Below the pieces are notes generated by a model. The model saw only the letters and a program-made list of their open reading frames with translations. It was not told the origin of the DNA and did no database searches. Position numbers and translations under genes: made by a program. From contig OY755236.1 of the NCBI GenBank assembly GCA_963576725.1, forward strand, positions 71,766,379 through 71,830,378: a DNA stretch of 64,000 bases, given 5' to 3'. Of this stretch, positions 1-12,000 are shown in pieces (within the stretch, counting starts at the first letter, position 1; each line of letters opens with the position of its first letter). This stretch comes from Azorinus chamasolen. Taxonomy: Eukaryota > Mollusca > Bivalvia > Cardiida > Solecurtidae.

Positions 1-222
1 CCAGTTTTACATTCTGACTGAAGTTTTGAAGAGAATTAGCAGCAAAAACTACTGTGACAACATTAGAGTTTAACTGGAACTTAGGGCTCAAAAAGTACCA
101 AAGTCCAGTTATACATTCTGACTGATGTCTTGAAGAGAAATAGCAGCAAAAACTACTTGTATAATTGTAGCAGACGACAATATTGTCAGTCAACTTTAAC
201 TTAGGGCATAAAGAGTACCAAA
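1..222. repeat. Two-copy tandem duplication (about 110 bp)
   Basis: The segment beginning CCAGTTTTACATTCTGACTG recurs from about position 114, and both copies end in a similar ACTTAGGGC...AGTACCAAAG stretch. The copies differ by substitutions and small indels, so the duplication is not recent. No coding potential is visible. Confidence 0.7.
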
Positions 223-541
223 GGAATGCAATATTTGACACATACCTCACATTCTCTTGTCACTAAGCCAATTTTTGCCATAATTCAACAATACAGAGCA
301 TCCAGGGATACCACTAGTACCAATCAATTTTTTAAGTCTTTATAGTTTGATCTCTCAAATCAAAAGTGAAGGCTCTACCGCTTGAACTATCTTGAGAAGA
401 CATATGTTTCTTTATTATTATTCTTTTAAAAATTTCCTTTTGCTCACATTACCCTGATGATGGATATGATTTGTCCAAGATGTATAGCAACATAATTATA
501 CCCAAGTCTACTTCACCTATCTGAAAGTAAATGACAAGCAT
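223..541. other. AT-rich non-coding stretch
   Basis: No ORF, hairpin or repeat unit recognised; simple AT-rich sequence between the duplication and the first TTAA element. Confidence 0.5.
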
Positions 542-970
542 TTAACCCATTCCCTCATATGCTTAGTTTTAGATCAAACTCCTTTGAATAAATCCACTGA
601 AAAAGAGCATTTACCCCTTTCCTCCATGGCTATTCATGTAAGCAATAATGATGTCATTAATATTATTTAGATTAATTTTGTTATAATAGCACATGGACAC
701 ATGAATTTTTGGCCATGTCAGAAGCTGTAGAATCATACATGTATCTATATTATACCATAAGCAAACAAAGTTCTTATAGTAGCCGTCTGATCTGGGTCTT
801 CTCTCTGTTTGCATAGGTGTATTTATGGAGAAACGGATTAAAGGAAAATGTTAGAATTCTGTAGTTTTGAAACCATTGTGGTAAATAGAATCTGCTCATG
901 GAGCGGAGCAAAATTAATGTTTTATTTATCACAATAGTTGCAAAAAGTGGATTTTACATAGGTGAGTAAG
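542..970. mobile_element. Family A TTAA MITE carrying a nested family C MITE
   Basis: The left end is TTAACCCATTCCCTCAT and the degraded A hairpin (GTTTTGAAACCATTGTGGTA / ATTTATCACAATAGTTGC) lies at about 867-945. The A sequence is split after GAGCATTTA by a C-type element and resumes at AAGGAAAATGTTAGAATT. No protein is encoded. Classification as piggyBac-like rests only on the TTAA ends. Confidence 0.7.
611..840. mobile_element. Family C TTAA MITE nested in family A
   Basis: It has the C landmarks in reverse orientation: ATTCATGTAAG, GATGTCATTA, CACATGGACAC, AGCAAACA, the CCGTCTGATCTGGG hairpin arm, and GGTGTATTTATGGAG before the right end. It sits at a TTA(A) inside the surrounding A element. 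Confidence 0.7.
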
Positions 971-1069
971 TTTAGCACTCATTGTGTTGATTTACATTCA
1001 AAATACAAATTAATATTTCATTAGCATCACTAATAAGCTTTCTTTGTTCTGCATCATTTTCACATGTGT

Positions 1070-1830
1070 AACCCCAACCTTGAAGCCCCGTTACCTTGAC
1101 CTTACACATTTACCTGGTTCAGAATCTAATCATGGATAAAAACATGCAAGGTTTGATGATTCTACTGGTATATTTCACGGTTTGTTCAGTATAATGTCCA
1201 CAAGTTTTGTTCTTAAAATCCTCATGCGACCTTGAAAATCTACAGGGTGCAATGCCTGATCATGGAAAAACATGCATGTTTCAAGTTTGTTCTGCCTCAC
1301 ATTCACAAGATATTGTTTCTTTTCAAAATCTGCCTCATGTGATCTTGACCTTGAAAGTTTATATGGTGCAATGTCTAATTAAAGGAAACATACATACAGT
1401 TGAATATTCTGTTAAGTTTGTTTTGTGAATACCAGATCAGTACCGTATATTCAAAAGTTTATTTGGTGAGGTGTAACAGTTTGGTAGAGTGCAAGTGGTT
1501 TTTTTCCTAATTCTGCCTGTGTCCTTGACCTGGAAAATCAATCGGGTGCAATGCCTTCATGAGAAACAAATATTCAAGATTCAAAGATTTAATTTTAAAT
1601 GGTTTGTTTAGTGAAGTGTTCACTAGTGTTTTTTCAAAGTTTATATTGTATCCTTGTAGCTTGTGACCTTGGCAATCAATACAGCGCAATGTTTATTTGA
1701 CACAACCATGCAAGGTTTGATTCCATGTACCATAGTTTATTCCATATCCATTTTTTCATGATCTTACTCATGTGACCTTGACCTTGAAAACAGGGTACGA
1801 TATATCACCATGGGGAATAAGCATTAAAGG
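1070..1830. repeat. Degenerate tandem array with GACCTTGACC units
   Basis: About six imperfect units spaced roughly 110-170 bp apart. Each has a TGACCTTGACCTTGAAA-like word, a GGTGCAATGCCTGATCATGG-like word and an ACATGCAAGGTTTGAT-like word. Short ORFs in it follow the repeat and are not genes. Confidence 0.75.
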
Positions 1831-2052
1831 TTTAATGATTCCCTGAGCCACAGTTAACCCTTTCCCTGTTCCAAATTTATAATAATAATAACAAGGGCAT
1901 GTTGTATTGCTATGCAAGACATGAGTCCCCCACCGGACTGAAAAAAACCTCCACTCTCCCCACCCCACCCACCCATGGTGTGGTTGACCATGGTATATAT
2001 ACATGACCATCTGAATGGTATTAGTACCTACTTTCATACATTGAATCAGTAA

Positions 2053-2870
2053 ATAAAAAGTTATTGTCCCGACAAGAAAATATGAAAAAGGGGAGTAACT
2101 CCAAAAATATTGATGCTAGAGTTATTGCCCTTGTGCATGACACTACATCTCATCACGCTTGTTCCATATGAGAAGTTTCAAATCAATTGAACCAGTACAT
2201 AAAGAGTTACTAACTGGACAAGAAAATATGAAAAGGGGAATAACTCCAACAATATAGATGCTAGAGTTATGGCCCTTGTGCATGACACTATCCCTCATCA
2301 TGCGTGTTCCATATGTGAAGTTTCAAATCAATTGAACCAGTAGAGAAAGAGTTATTGTCCGGACAAAAAAATATAAAAAAGGGGAATAACTCCAAAAATA
2401 TTGATGCTATAATTATGGCCCTTGTGCATGACACTACTCCTGATCATGCTTCTTCAATGTGTGAAGTTATAATGAATTTGGCCTAACTTTGTAGGAGATA
2501 TTGCCCGGACACGAAGTGTGACAGACGGACTGACAAGAAAATATGAAAAAGGGGAATAACTCCAAAAATATTGATGCTAGAGTTATGGCCCTTGTGTATG
2601 ACACTACCCCTCATCATGATTGTTCCATATGTGAAGTTTCAAATCAATTGAACCAATAGATAAAGAGTTATTGTCCGGACAAAAAAATATGTAAAAGGGG
2701 AATAACTCCAAAAATATTGATGCTAGAGTTATGACCCTTGTGCATGACACTAGCCCTCATCATGCTTCTTCAATGTGTGAAGTTATAATTAATTTGGCTT
2801 AACTTTGTAGGAGATATGGCCCGGACAAGAAGCGTGACAGACGGACGGACAGACGGACGGACGTACTAAC
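2053..2870. repeat. Tandem array, about five units of 140-170 bp
   Basis: Repeated landmarks are AAAAGGGGAATAACTCCAA, GATGCTAGAGTTATGGCCC, TTGTGCATGACACTA and AGTTTCAAATCAATTGAACC. The array ends in GACGGACGGACAGACGGACG microsatellite. Confidence 0.85.
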
Positions 2871-2874
2871 AAAT

Positions 2875-3111
2875 GGGTAGTTGTGTGACTTTTTCCTTTG
2901 ATCTTTTCTTGTGGGACTAGTCCCACAAGAAAAACTATTTTTGGCTCTAACTTTGGAAAAGAATGATCTGGAAGCTAACCCTTATCCTAACCCTATGTCC
3001 CACAACTGGCCAGGTTAATGTCACAAGAAATGGCCAGGTTAATGTCACAAGAGATGGCCAGGTTAATGATTTTACTTGTGGGACTAGTTAGAAAAAGTCA
3101 CACAACTACCC
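2875..3111. mobile_element. Nested MITE with GGGTAGTTGTGTGACTTTTT termini
   Basis: Perfect terminal inverted repeats (GGGTAGTTGTGTGACTTTTT and its complement) bound about 237 bp. The interior has three GGCCAGGTTAATG-like direct repeats and GTGGGACTAGT palindromes. The same element, with the same microsatellite flanks, is inverted at 48043-48279. Confidence 0.85.
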
Positions 3112-3210
3112 ATTGGTGAGTGCGGACAGACGGACAGACGGACGGACAGACGGACAGACGGAATCGAGCAAACCTATAGTCCCCCAACCGGTAACCGGTG
3201 GGGGACTAAT

Positions 3211-3386
3211 AATGAAATATGGAAGGTGGAACATTGTAGCCATTTTAGGAAATAAAGTAATAGAACTATCAAATTCCATTAGCAACCAGAGCAGACCCTG
3301 ATCAGACGGCTCCTATAGGAGCCGTCTGATCTGGGTCTACTGTTTGCAAATGTGCGAAAACACGTTTATATGAGGGAAAGGGTTAA
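3211..3386. mobile_element. Family B TTAA MITE, left end missing
   Basis: Contains ATGAAATATGGAAGGTGGAA, the complete hairpin GATCAGACGGCTCC/GGAGCCGTCTGATC, CACGTTTATATGAGGGAAAG and the GGGTTAA right end. The left TTAA terminus is lost where it meets the AGTCCCCC-ended element. Confidence 0.75.
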
Positions 3387-3445
3387 TAAGGTTTATAGAT
3401 GCATAGTAGTGATGTTATAAACACTCAATAATTTTTTATAGCATT

Positions 3446-3680
3446 TTGACCTATGCCTATGTTTACTTTTCAAAAAGTACTCGGATCAGACGGCTCCTGT
3501 AGGAGCTATGTGATCAGGCTCTGCTAATTTTGCTTACGGAAAAACATAGATTGGCTTCAACAGTTCTACCATGGCAAAAGCTCCAGTGTTCATATGCAAA
3601 CACAGAAAAGTTAGAAATGCATCCGATTTATTTTCATACAGTTGTTATTTCTTACATGAATATTCATCAGGTAACGTATT
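3446..3680. repeat. Degenerate family C MITE
   Basis: The core CGGATCAGACGGCTCCTGTA and the CTACCATGGCAAAAG and GTGTTCATATGC landmarks are present. Both TTAA ends are eroded. Confidence 0.5.
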
Positions 3681-4037
3681 TAGATGATTAGCAAATAGAA
3701 AAGTAAACAATAAACATTTATCTTTATTCACATTTTAATGTACATACATCTACAAAAAATCATACACATATGCCCCAGAAGTACCATAACAGCTAATGAA
3801 TTTCATCCAAGTTATACACCATTAAAAATCTCAATTGATAATATGAAATGATGAATGTACAAATAAAAAAAGCTTAATTTTTACCTTCAATAATAGTGCA
3901 TCTATATCCAAGGTCTGTAAAAAGGGATTTTGGAATACAGTAAAGACCCTTACAGACTGGATATTGGATAAGATTTCTTAACAGGGTATATACTATTTGC
4001 TATGTCCCTTGGAGAAGCAATCTGATCAAGGTCTTCA
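3681..4037. other. AT-rich non-coding stretch
   Basis: No gene or repeat structure recognised. Confidence 0.4.
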
Positions 4038-4429
4038 TTAACCCTTTACTCCATAAATATGCCTTTCTATGTCTTTGCAAACAGTAGACCCAGATCAGAC
4101 GGCTCCTATAGATTGTTCATATGCCATTATAAATATTAACCCTTTCCCTGTTCTATGTTTATTCCAAATTTCAATACCTACTGAATATTCATGGACAAAA
4201 TAATTATAATGAAATATGGGAGGTGGAACATTGTAGCCATTTTAGAAAGTAAAGAAAAAGCTCTATCAAATCCCATTAGCAAACACAGCAAACCCTGATC
4301 AGACGGGGCCTATAGGAGCTGTCTGATTTGAAATGCATGAAAATGTGTTTACATGAAGGAAAGGGTTCAGCTAATTAATATTTATGCATACAATATTACT
4401 TGCACAAATATTCATGGAGTAAAGGGTTA
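4038..4429. mobile_element. Family C MITE split by a family B MITE
   Basis: The left half is TTAACCCTTTACTCCATAA through GGCTCCTATAG. The right half runs from CAGCTAATTAATATTTATGC to TTCATGGAGTAAAGGGTTA. Family B occupies 4136-4367 between them, so C inserted first. Confidence 0.8.
4136..4367. mobile_element. Family B MITE nested in family C
   Basis: TTAACCCTTTCCCTGTTC left end, GGAGGTGGAACATTGTAGCC, the GATCAGACGGGGCC hairpin, and GAAGGAAAGGGTT right end. Confidence 0.8.
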
Positions 4430-4556
4430 CTGTAATTTCAAGAACAAGTGCTATACTCTTCAGGCCATTTTGTAGAGTAGTAGGATCATGATTTTGTCTT
4501 GTACTATGCAAGTACAACTGTTTATATTAAACATAAATTATACTAGCTTGACATTT

Positions 4557-4787
4557 CTTAATCCTTTACTCCATAAATATGCCTTTGCAAACAGAGTAGG
4601 AACCCCCAGTTCAGATGGCTCCTGCAGAAGCTGTCTGATCAGGATCTGCTGTTTACATAATATAGATACGACTATAGTTTCTGCCATGACCAAGCATTCA
4701 TGTGTCCATGTGGTATTATAATAAGTACATGTACAGTGTAATCTAATTACCATTCATGAAGTCATTTATTCATGAAGTAAAGGGTTG
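4557..4787. mobile_element. Family C TTAA MITE
   Basis: Left end TTAATCCTTTACTCCATAA, right end TTCATGAAGTAAAGGGTT. It has an imperfect central hairpin and the GTGTCCATGTGGTATTATAA landmark. Confidence 0.8.
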
Positions 4788-5432
4788 ATGCTGACATCTG
4801 CTTTAAAAGCAATTTTAACAAACTTGACACTATGAATGCTACAATAAATGTCCAAGAAAATAATCTTATCAGAGGATATGTCAAAGAAGAGGAAACACCA
4901 TTTATACGTCCAAGAATGAATATATTAGCTTAACATTTATAATGACACATGAAGAAAAGATTTTGCTATGGTAAAAGCTTTTGAATCAGATCTATATAAC
5001 CCCTCAATGAAACAAAGCAGACTCGGATCAGACGGCTACATGAGGAACTGTCTGATCTGGGTTTATTCTGTTTTCTAGGGCATTGAAAGGTGTATCTTAT
5101 GTTCTAGTCTGTAGATTCTAAGAAGATTTAGACACATGATATGAAGTCGTGACTATAGTCTGAAGTCAAGGCGACCAATAAAATCTGGATGAACATTCAG
5201 TGTGTGGACAAAATGCTATAACATGTGATGATTCTCCAGATCACATTTTCAGAATAAACTTTTCCTATTAGGACTCGCATTTCACTTCACACATGAGCTG
5301 TAGATATGACACATATTTAGGACGAAATTTAAGTGAAATTTCTCTACCTAACCTCATTTGCTGCCACTCATTAGAACCACATCTGAGATACGATTGTAAT
5401 GAGTAGCAGCGAGATAGGGTTTGGTTGATAAA
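4788..5432. other. Non-coding with a decayed MITE remnant
   Basis: A worn B/C-type hairpin (CGGATCAGACGGCTAC, CTGTCTGATCTGGG) lies at about 5015-5070. Nothing else is recognised. Confidence 0.4.
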
Positions 5433-5642
5433 TTAACCCATTCCCTCACCTCTTTGAATAAATCTACCGAAAAGGAGTATTTACTACTGAAAAGGAAAAT
5501 TTTAGAATTGTGTAGTGTTGAAACCATTGTGATAAATAGAGCATTTGCTCCTATGGAGCAAATGCTCTATTTATCACAATGGTTTCAAAAAATGACTTTT
5601 TACATAGGCGTAGAAAGGCGCATTTATGGAGGAAAGGGTTAA
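5433..5642. mobile_element. Family A TTAA MITE with near-perfect hairpin
   Basis: TTAACCCATTCCCTCACC left end, GGAGGAAAGGGTTAA right end. The central palindrome at about 5519-5588 has roughly 34-bp arms (TTGAAACCATTGTGATAAAT / its complement, core GCATTTGCTCC/GGAGCAAATGC). A 20-bp direct repeat GGGTTTGGTTGATAAATTAA flanks it on both sides, far longer than a TTAA duplication. Confidence 0.85.
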
Positions 5643-5662
5643 GGGTTTGGTTGATAAATTAA

Positions 5663-5927
5663 GATTTTGATAGACCAGTATGCCTCTTACCTAATGGTCT
5701 GTTCACATACACAATATGTACCAATCTGAACAATTCCCATTGGTTTGCCCCACCATGGGTTAATTGTACTCTTGTTAAACTTTACAGAATGTTCATAGCA
5801 AGTGAAACATCTCAACTTCTACAGTTCAAACAATCTGCAATTGCTACGACTATGTCATGAACATTGGTCTTAAAAGACATATACATCACAATAGGTCTGA
5901 TTTGATCTCAAATAAAAGTTTAGAAGA
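5663..5927 (-). other. Probable RNPS1 3' flank / 3' UTR
   Basis: Downstream of the RNPS1 stop on the minus strand. No clear poly(A) signal could be assigned, so the transcript end is not placed. Confidence 0.35.
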
Positions 5928-6030
5928 TCATCTAGAGGATCCAGAGCTGGATCTGCTGTATCGTCTCCGTCTCACTGGTGATCTGCTGCGGGAACGCCGA
6001 CGTGGTGGAGAACGTCTTCGAGGAGGTGAT
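5928..6030 (-). CDS. RNPS1: RNPS1 coding exon 6 (last)
   Basis: Acceptor TTTATTCCAG, then 103 nt encoding an Arg-Ser-Pro-rich tail, with TGA at 5930-5928. The SPPRRRSPPRRRSRSRSPVR pattern and Ser-rich end are typical of RNPS1. Confidence 0.92.
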
Positions 6031-9000
6031 CTGGAATAAATGAAGTATATTAAATGGCAACTGTTAATAGTTAGCTCTGATATAATATATTCCTTCATAA
6101 TAATATCGCTAACCTATGACACCCTTTAATCTGTAACGTATGTAACTTAAAAGGATCAGAACAAATTTGTAAGAATTGTAACTATAAGGGAGCCAATCAA
6201 GTAAAAAGATTTTCAAAAGAACTTCTACATTATTTTTTTTAACCCTTCTCTTGCTGAATTTTAAAACACATTTCTCCTTCTTTACTCATGCCCTGTTGTA
6301 TAATTGCATATATCTTCACTGTCTACAATTATTTCTCTGTGCAATCACTGCTGTGGAGTGCACTGGTTGCACAATCAATTTGTAAATAGTGCAGACCCTG
6401 ATGAGACAGCTCCTGCTGGAGCTGTCTCATCTGGGTCTTCACTATTTACAGGTAGGTATTTTGACGTGAATAGCAAACGATGGGTTAAAATGGCAGGGCT
6501 GTTGCTATTTTTCTGGTCTCGATGACTATGTGTTCAATAGGAAGTCAAGTTAAGTAGCATGGCTCTTTTTGTACATTGACAACTTCACTATACATGTAAT
6601 ACTGTTCCTGACAGAACTCCGTGCATGTCAATGTAAGAAATAATTCCATCATGAATATAAATTAGCTTTTTCTTTATTATGGCATATGTACAAGAAACGT
6701 GTTGCCCATGGCAGAAACTGTAGAATTTGATCTACAAGTACATAATTTCATAAGCAAACAGAGCCGACCCTGATCAGATGGCTCCAATAGGAGTAGTATG
6801 ATCTGGGTCTACACTCTTTGTACAGGTGTTAAAAGTGTATCTATGGTGTAAACAAAGGCACTTTTTATCACGGCAGAAACAGAATAATCAGATATAAACT
6901 GTCATGAGCAAACAGTGCAGACCCTGATTAGAAGGCTCCAAATTTTCGAAATTGACTGTTCGGTGTGTATTTCTGTGTATACCTGTTAGGTAGCTAAGTT
7001 CTGTTAAAAAATCTGCTTGATACTTGGCCTAATGACAAAATGAGAAGTTGCAAATATGGGTTTGGTGTAGAAATGAAGAAAACAACTGCAAAAGTGTAAG
7101 CTTACCCCTTCCTATCTGGAGCCCTGTAAGAAAAAAAGGCTGTTTTAGTAACAGAAATATACATTAAACATTTCCTTCATGAATATTCATTAATTTCAAT
7201 TCTTGTATTAAAAAATATAAAATAAGGAAACTTAATGAAATGAATCAAATCTGTAACATTTAAGCAAACAGACCAGACTGATTAGACAGTTCCTACAGGA
7301 GCTCTCTAATAAATATGGATCTACTCTGTAAGGAAAAATAAGGCAAGATTATGGGATAAAGAGTTAATAATCTGATTTAGACCTTGAAACTTGTTACTTT
7401 AAAAATTCATCAATCAGACATATAAATAAAGAATTGTTACTTTGTCCATTAAATTGAATATCTTGGTTACTTAAGAGCAGAAAGATTTTGGGGTATTATG
7501 AAGAGAAACTTGTATGCCATTACTATTAATGAGGCAAATTTCTACAGCTGTCAGATACCGACATACCTTCTGTCTCTGTACCTGGGTGGGGACTGTCTGC
7601 CCCATCGTCCTGGAGGTCCACCTCCACGTCTTTGGGGTGGAGGGCTTCTTCTGGCTGGCCGAGATATTGGTCTTGGAGGCAATACAGTCTGAGCTGTTAC
7701 TTCCTGTCCATCTATCTGACCTAAAAATACCATTGAGGCTCAATTAGTGAGATAGTTTGCTGTGCTAATAATGCATACAGCCACACAGTGTTCTTGTGTA
7801 AACCCTTTAATACATAAATATCCATGTCAGATATAATGACATCATTATGAATGTTAACTAGAAAACTGACTCAGTCAGAGAGGGCCCTGTAATCAAGGGC
7901 AGAGTACTCTAGACATATAGTGATCCTATTCATCCAATAAACTATAGGCGTCTTCCTCTTATGATACAAAGCATATGCCCATTATATCTTAATATGAAAC
8001 CAATATGTGAAGTACTGTTTGAGTTATCGTGTCACATCAAAAGTGTTGACAGACAGACAGACAGACAGAAAATGTGATTCCCATAGGGCTCCTAAATTTT
8101 CAATGCAGGTCCCTAATTAACTCCACAAATATGCTGTTCTATGCCTTTGCAAACAGAGCAGACCAAAGGAGCCATCTGATATGGGTTAAAACTTAAAAGC
8201 AACACTGTTATCAATGAACAACATGTGCGATGTATGTCTATAATGTTGGTTTCTGACCACTACATGTGACCTTGACATTAAGGCTGCAGAATTTCTTTAT
8301 ACTGTTCCATGATGTTCAAGTTAGTGTTGTGATTGTGAAGATAGATTGAAATCAGGTGAATAACAACACATGTTGTGGAAATAGATAGTACTTATGATCA
8401 ATATTAGATTCTTCGCTTACTATCAACAACACTTGTTTTCTAACCCTGGACATGAAACCTTTAACCCTTTACTCCATAATACACCATTGTATGTCTTAGG
8501 AAACAGTGTAACCCCAGATCAGACAGCTCCTATAGCAGCTGTCTGAGCAGTGATCCTTAACCCTTTACTCCATAAATACATCTTTCTGAGTAGACCAATA
8601 TCAGTGATCTCTTGTAAGAGCTGTCTAATCAGAGGGTCTACTCTTTTTGCTTACAATATAATGTAGATATGATTCTAGTTCTAACCACAGCAAAAAAGTT
8701 CCCGTCTCCATGAGCTATTATTACAATTAATCTAATTAATATTTGTTGTCATTATTTCTTATATGAATATCAATGGAGTAAGGGGTTAATGTGATAGTTC
8801 CTAAGACAGATGTATATTTCAATAGCATCATAAAACCTTTTTCTTTTCTTTTTTTTTATGTTCAGTCATTATTGTGAAGATTGTCAATTTTAACTTGTAT
8901 CAAAAAATGCCCCTGTGATACAAAATAAACTGGTTTTTTATACATATATTTTGTTGTAATTCAGAAAGTTAAGCAGATACGAAAACTAAACCACAACCCA

Positions 9001-12000
9001 AATAACATCAGGTCTTGATATCAAACACATCAAAGTTTTGTTTTCTTCAGTGTTTATTGGTTTTCTAGCAATAAACCCTTTTTTCATTATATAAACAAAT
9101 AATTTATATAAGTTTTAGGTATTTTTAAAATGAGTTGCAAGTAGACTATCACTACAGCAGGTGACACAAAAACTGTGTACTGGGAATCATGTCTTTGATT
9201 CTGACACTGATTTTGGGAAACAACCCACTATGTGTCAAACAGCTTGACTCCTGGTCAGACACACTTAATTGGCATCCGAGTTAACTCAAGGCTGTTTGCC
9301 AACAGGTTGTGTCACTGTAGGGTTTACCCATTCCCTCTTACTGACGCCTCTGTAAAAGTCATTTTTCTAACCACTGTGATAATAAAGTATTTGCTCCATA
9401 GGAGCAAACGCTCTATTGATCACATTTCAAAAGTACACAAGTCTAAAATGTCCTTTTTTTCTAGTAAATATTCATTTTCAGTAAATTTATTCAAAGAGGT
9501 TGGGTCTAAAAATAGTCTAGGAGGGAAAGGGTTCACAAGACTTTGTCATTATTATACATGTGATGACCTACCTCCATCCATGTGTTTTACTGCATTATCA
9601 GCTTCATCTGCTTTCTCATAATCCACATAAGCAAACCCTTTTGAGAAGTTGGGATGACCCCTATCAGGGGGCATCTCTAAATGTTTGATTGTCCCATACA
9701 CTGCAAATACTTCCTGTATATGATCCTTCGTCACATTTCTTGTTAGTTTGCCGATGTGAACTTTTGTTGGTTTGGGGGTTGGGCTCCTCTTCTTTCTCTT
9801 TGGAGACCTAAAATGTGAAAACATGTAAAAGTACATGTAGTCTCTTAAATGCAGCCTAAGTTCTAACACTCCTCAGGCAGGTTTGGGGACATTCTGCAAT
9901 ATTATATTCTCCTGCTTTATCCATTTTCCTTTATATAAACCTGTTTTCACGCATCTGCAAACAGAGTAGACCCAGATCAGACAGTTCCTATCAGAGTCTG
10001 CTCGGTTTGCTAATGGAATTTAATAGTTCTGCTTCTTTACTATCTAAAATGTCTACAATGTTCCATCTTCCATATTTCATTATAACTATTTTATCTATTA
10101 ATATTCAGTAGATACTGAAACTGAAAATGTTTGGTATAACATACAAACATCAAAATCCTCTGAACCTAGACTTGTCCTATACTACAGTAGAACCTATCTA
10201 CAGGGTCCACTTAAATGAATACTCATTGCCGGCTCCTTTAAAGAAAGGAGGCTACTTGATTGATGCAGGACACAAGTAATGCAGAAAGGCCAACTGTCAT
10301 TTACAACCTTCCATGCTTCTTCAGTGAATAGAAGCTGTATATTGGTTCGTCTGTATTCAGTTCTGCTTTCCAACAAACAGGCGTTTACCAATTTGAACCG
10401 ACCACAATCATGTTTCTGGCCGGTGCTTATTGAAAACACTGAATATCCAAACTGTTAAATGAAAATTGTGTCTGTAAGACACAGAGATACCACCGTGGTG
10501 GTGCTTGCCTAGCTGCACGCAAAATTCCTAAGTCATTTGACCTTGACCTTGGGCTTGTGCGCAGCCTAAGCTGGGTGTGCAATGAAAGTATTCAAAACGT
10601 ATATAATACAATTCCATGGCAATAGCTACAGTGGTTAGGGAGATATAGGACAATGAAAAATGAAAAAACTGTGACAACCAACTGCACGTAAATTTTCCAA
10701 GTCATTTGACCTTGACCTTTGGCTTTCGGGCAGCATGGGTGGGATGCCAAATGATAGCACAGATGTTGATTGATGTGTATGTGAAGTTTCATGTATATAA
10801 GTGTAAAAATTACTGACATATAACACTTTAAAGCAAAGCGTGATGCACAGACGGGCAGACAGATGCAAATATATTGCCCCCTGACTGTCGTAACGGGGGC
10901 ATAAAAATATATTTAAAAGGAGAGAGCATTTTTATTTTTTAGTGATTCCAATACCAGAAATGCTATTTCATTAGTAATGCAACCAAGTAATGCAAATAAG
11001 GCGTATAAATTCACACTTACTCTCCTGACTTTTTGCGTGCTCGTGCCCGGTCCCTGCTCCTGCTGCGACTTCCACTGCTAGAAGACCCACTGGAGCTGGA
11101 ACTAGATGATCGAGATGAGCTGGAGCTTCCAGATGAGCTGCCTGTGGATGATGATCTGGACCTACTGCTTCGTGATGATGAGCTGAAAGAGTTCAGAACT
11201 GTTTTATATAGGTACATGTATGTCAAATATGAAGAAGAATATGAAAAATCGTTTTAAAATCATGCAAATTTTACTTCTTGATCTACAAAACAGCAGCTAC
11301 TATTAACTAAAATGGAAATATTATATTTTTAATCAAACAGTCAAACAGGGACTGTATTCAATGACATTTGAGTTTTATAACAAACAGGATGTGTTCGTGA
11401 AAACTATACCCCAAACAGGTGCTTTGACCTATAATTTTGTACTTTAAACCTTGCTTGAAGTTTGACCTTGTTATAGCACCACTCAAAATTGGCAGCTTCA
11501 TAAGATGAGTACAATGTATACATTCCAAATATGAAGTCCCTATGACCTCTAATATAAGTTATGAACCAGTTTAAAGTTTCAGATGGACAATGAAACAAAC
11601 AGATCAAATCAAATCCCAATTCTTGGTCCCAGTGGGAGCGGATAAATATTTGTTTTCATTGTATATTTTACATAACAAGAGCCGCGTGCGGCGCCAACAC
11701 TCGTCTGATTTGGTGATTGTCCACTGCATACACTTGTCTTAAAACAGAACTACCAACCTATGAAGTTTCATGTTGATACCTCTTATACCTTTTTCAGCTA
11801 CATTAAAGAGCTACTAAAGGAGCTTTTTGCCGAACTTACATTCTGCATTTAGCATTCACCTGATAACATACACTGCCTAGTTTAGCAGGTTGTCACTTCA
11901 ACCAATTTCTACCTATACATGTATTACCCATATTTGATGTACTCACCTACTGCTGTCAGAGCTGGAGGATGCTGTCCTCTTTTTCTTCTCTACATCTTTG

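Larger units (their letters stand above)
1920..3210. mobile_element. AGTCCCCC-ended element with tandem core
   Basis: The left end has GAGTCCCCCACCGG near 1923. The right end has a small hairpin ending CCGGTGGGGGACTA near 3195-3209, so the ends are inverted repeats. Between them lie a 145-170-bp tandem array, GACG/GACA microsatellites and one nested MITE. No transposase ORF is present, so the element is non-autonomous. Confidence 0.65.

Noticed and set aside
7498..7747. Plus-strand ORFs over RNPS1 exon 4
   Set aside because: Antisense shadows of the Pro/Arg/Gly-rich coding exon, which has correct splice sites on the minus strand.
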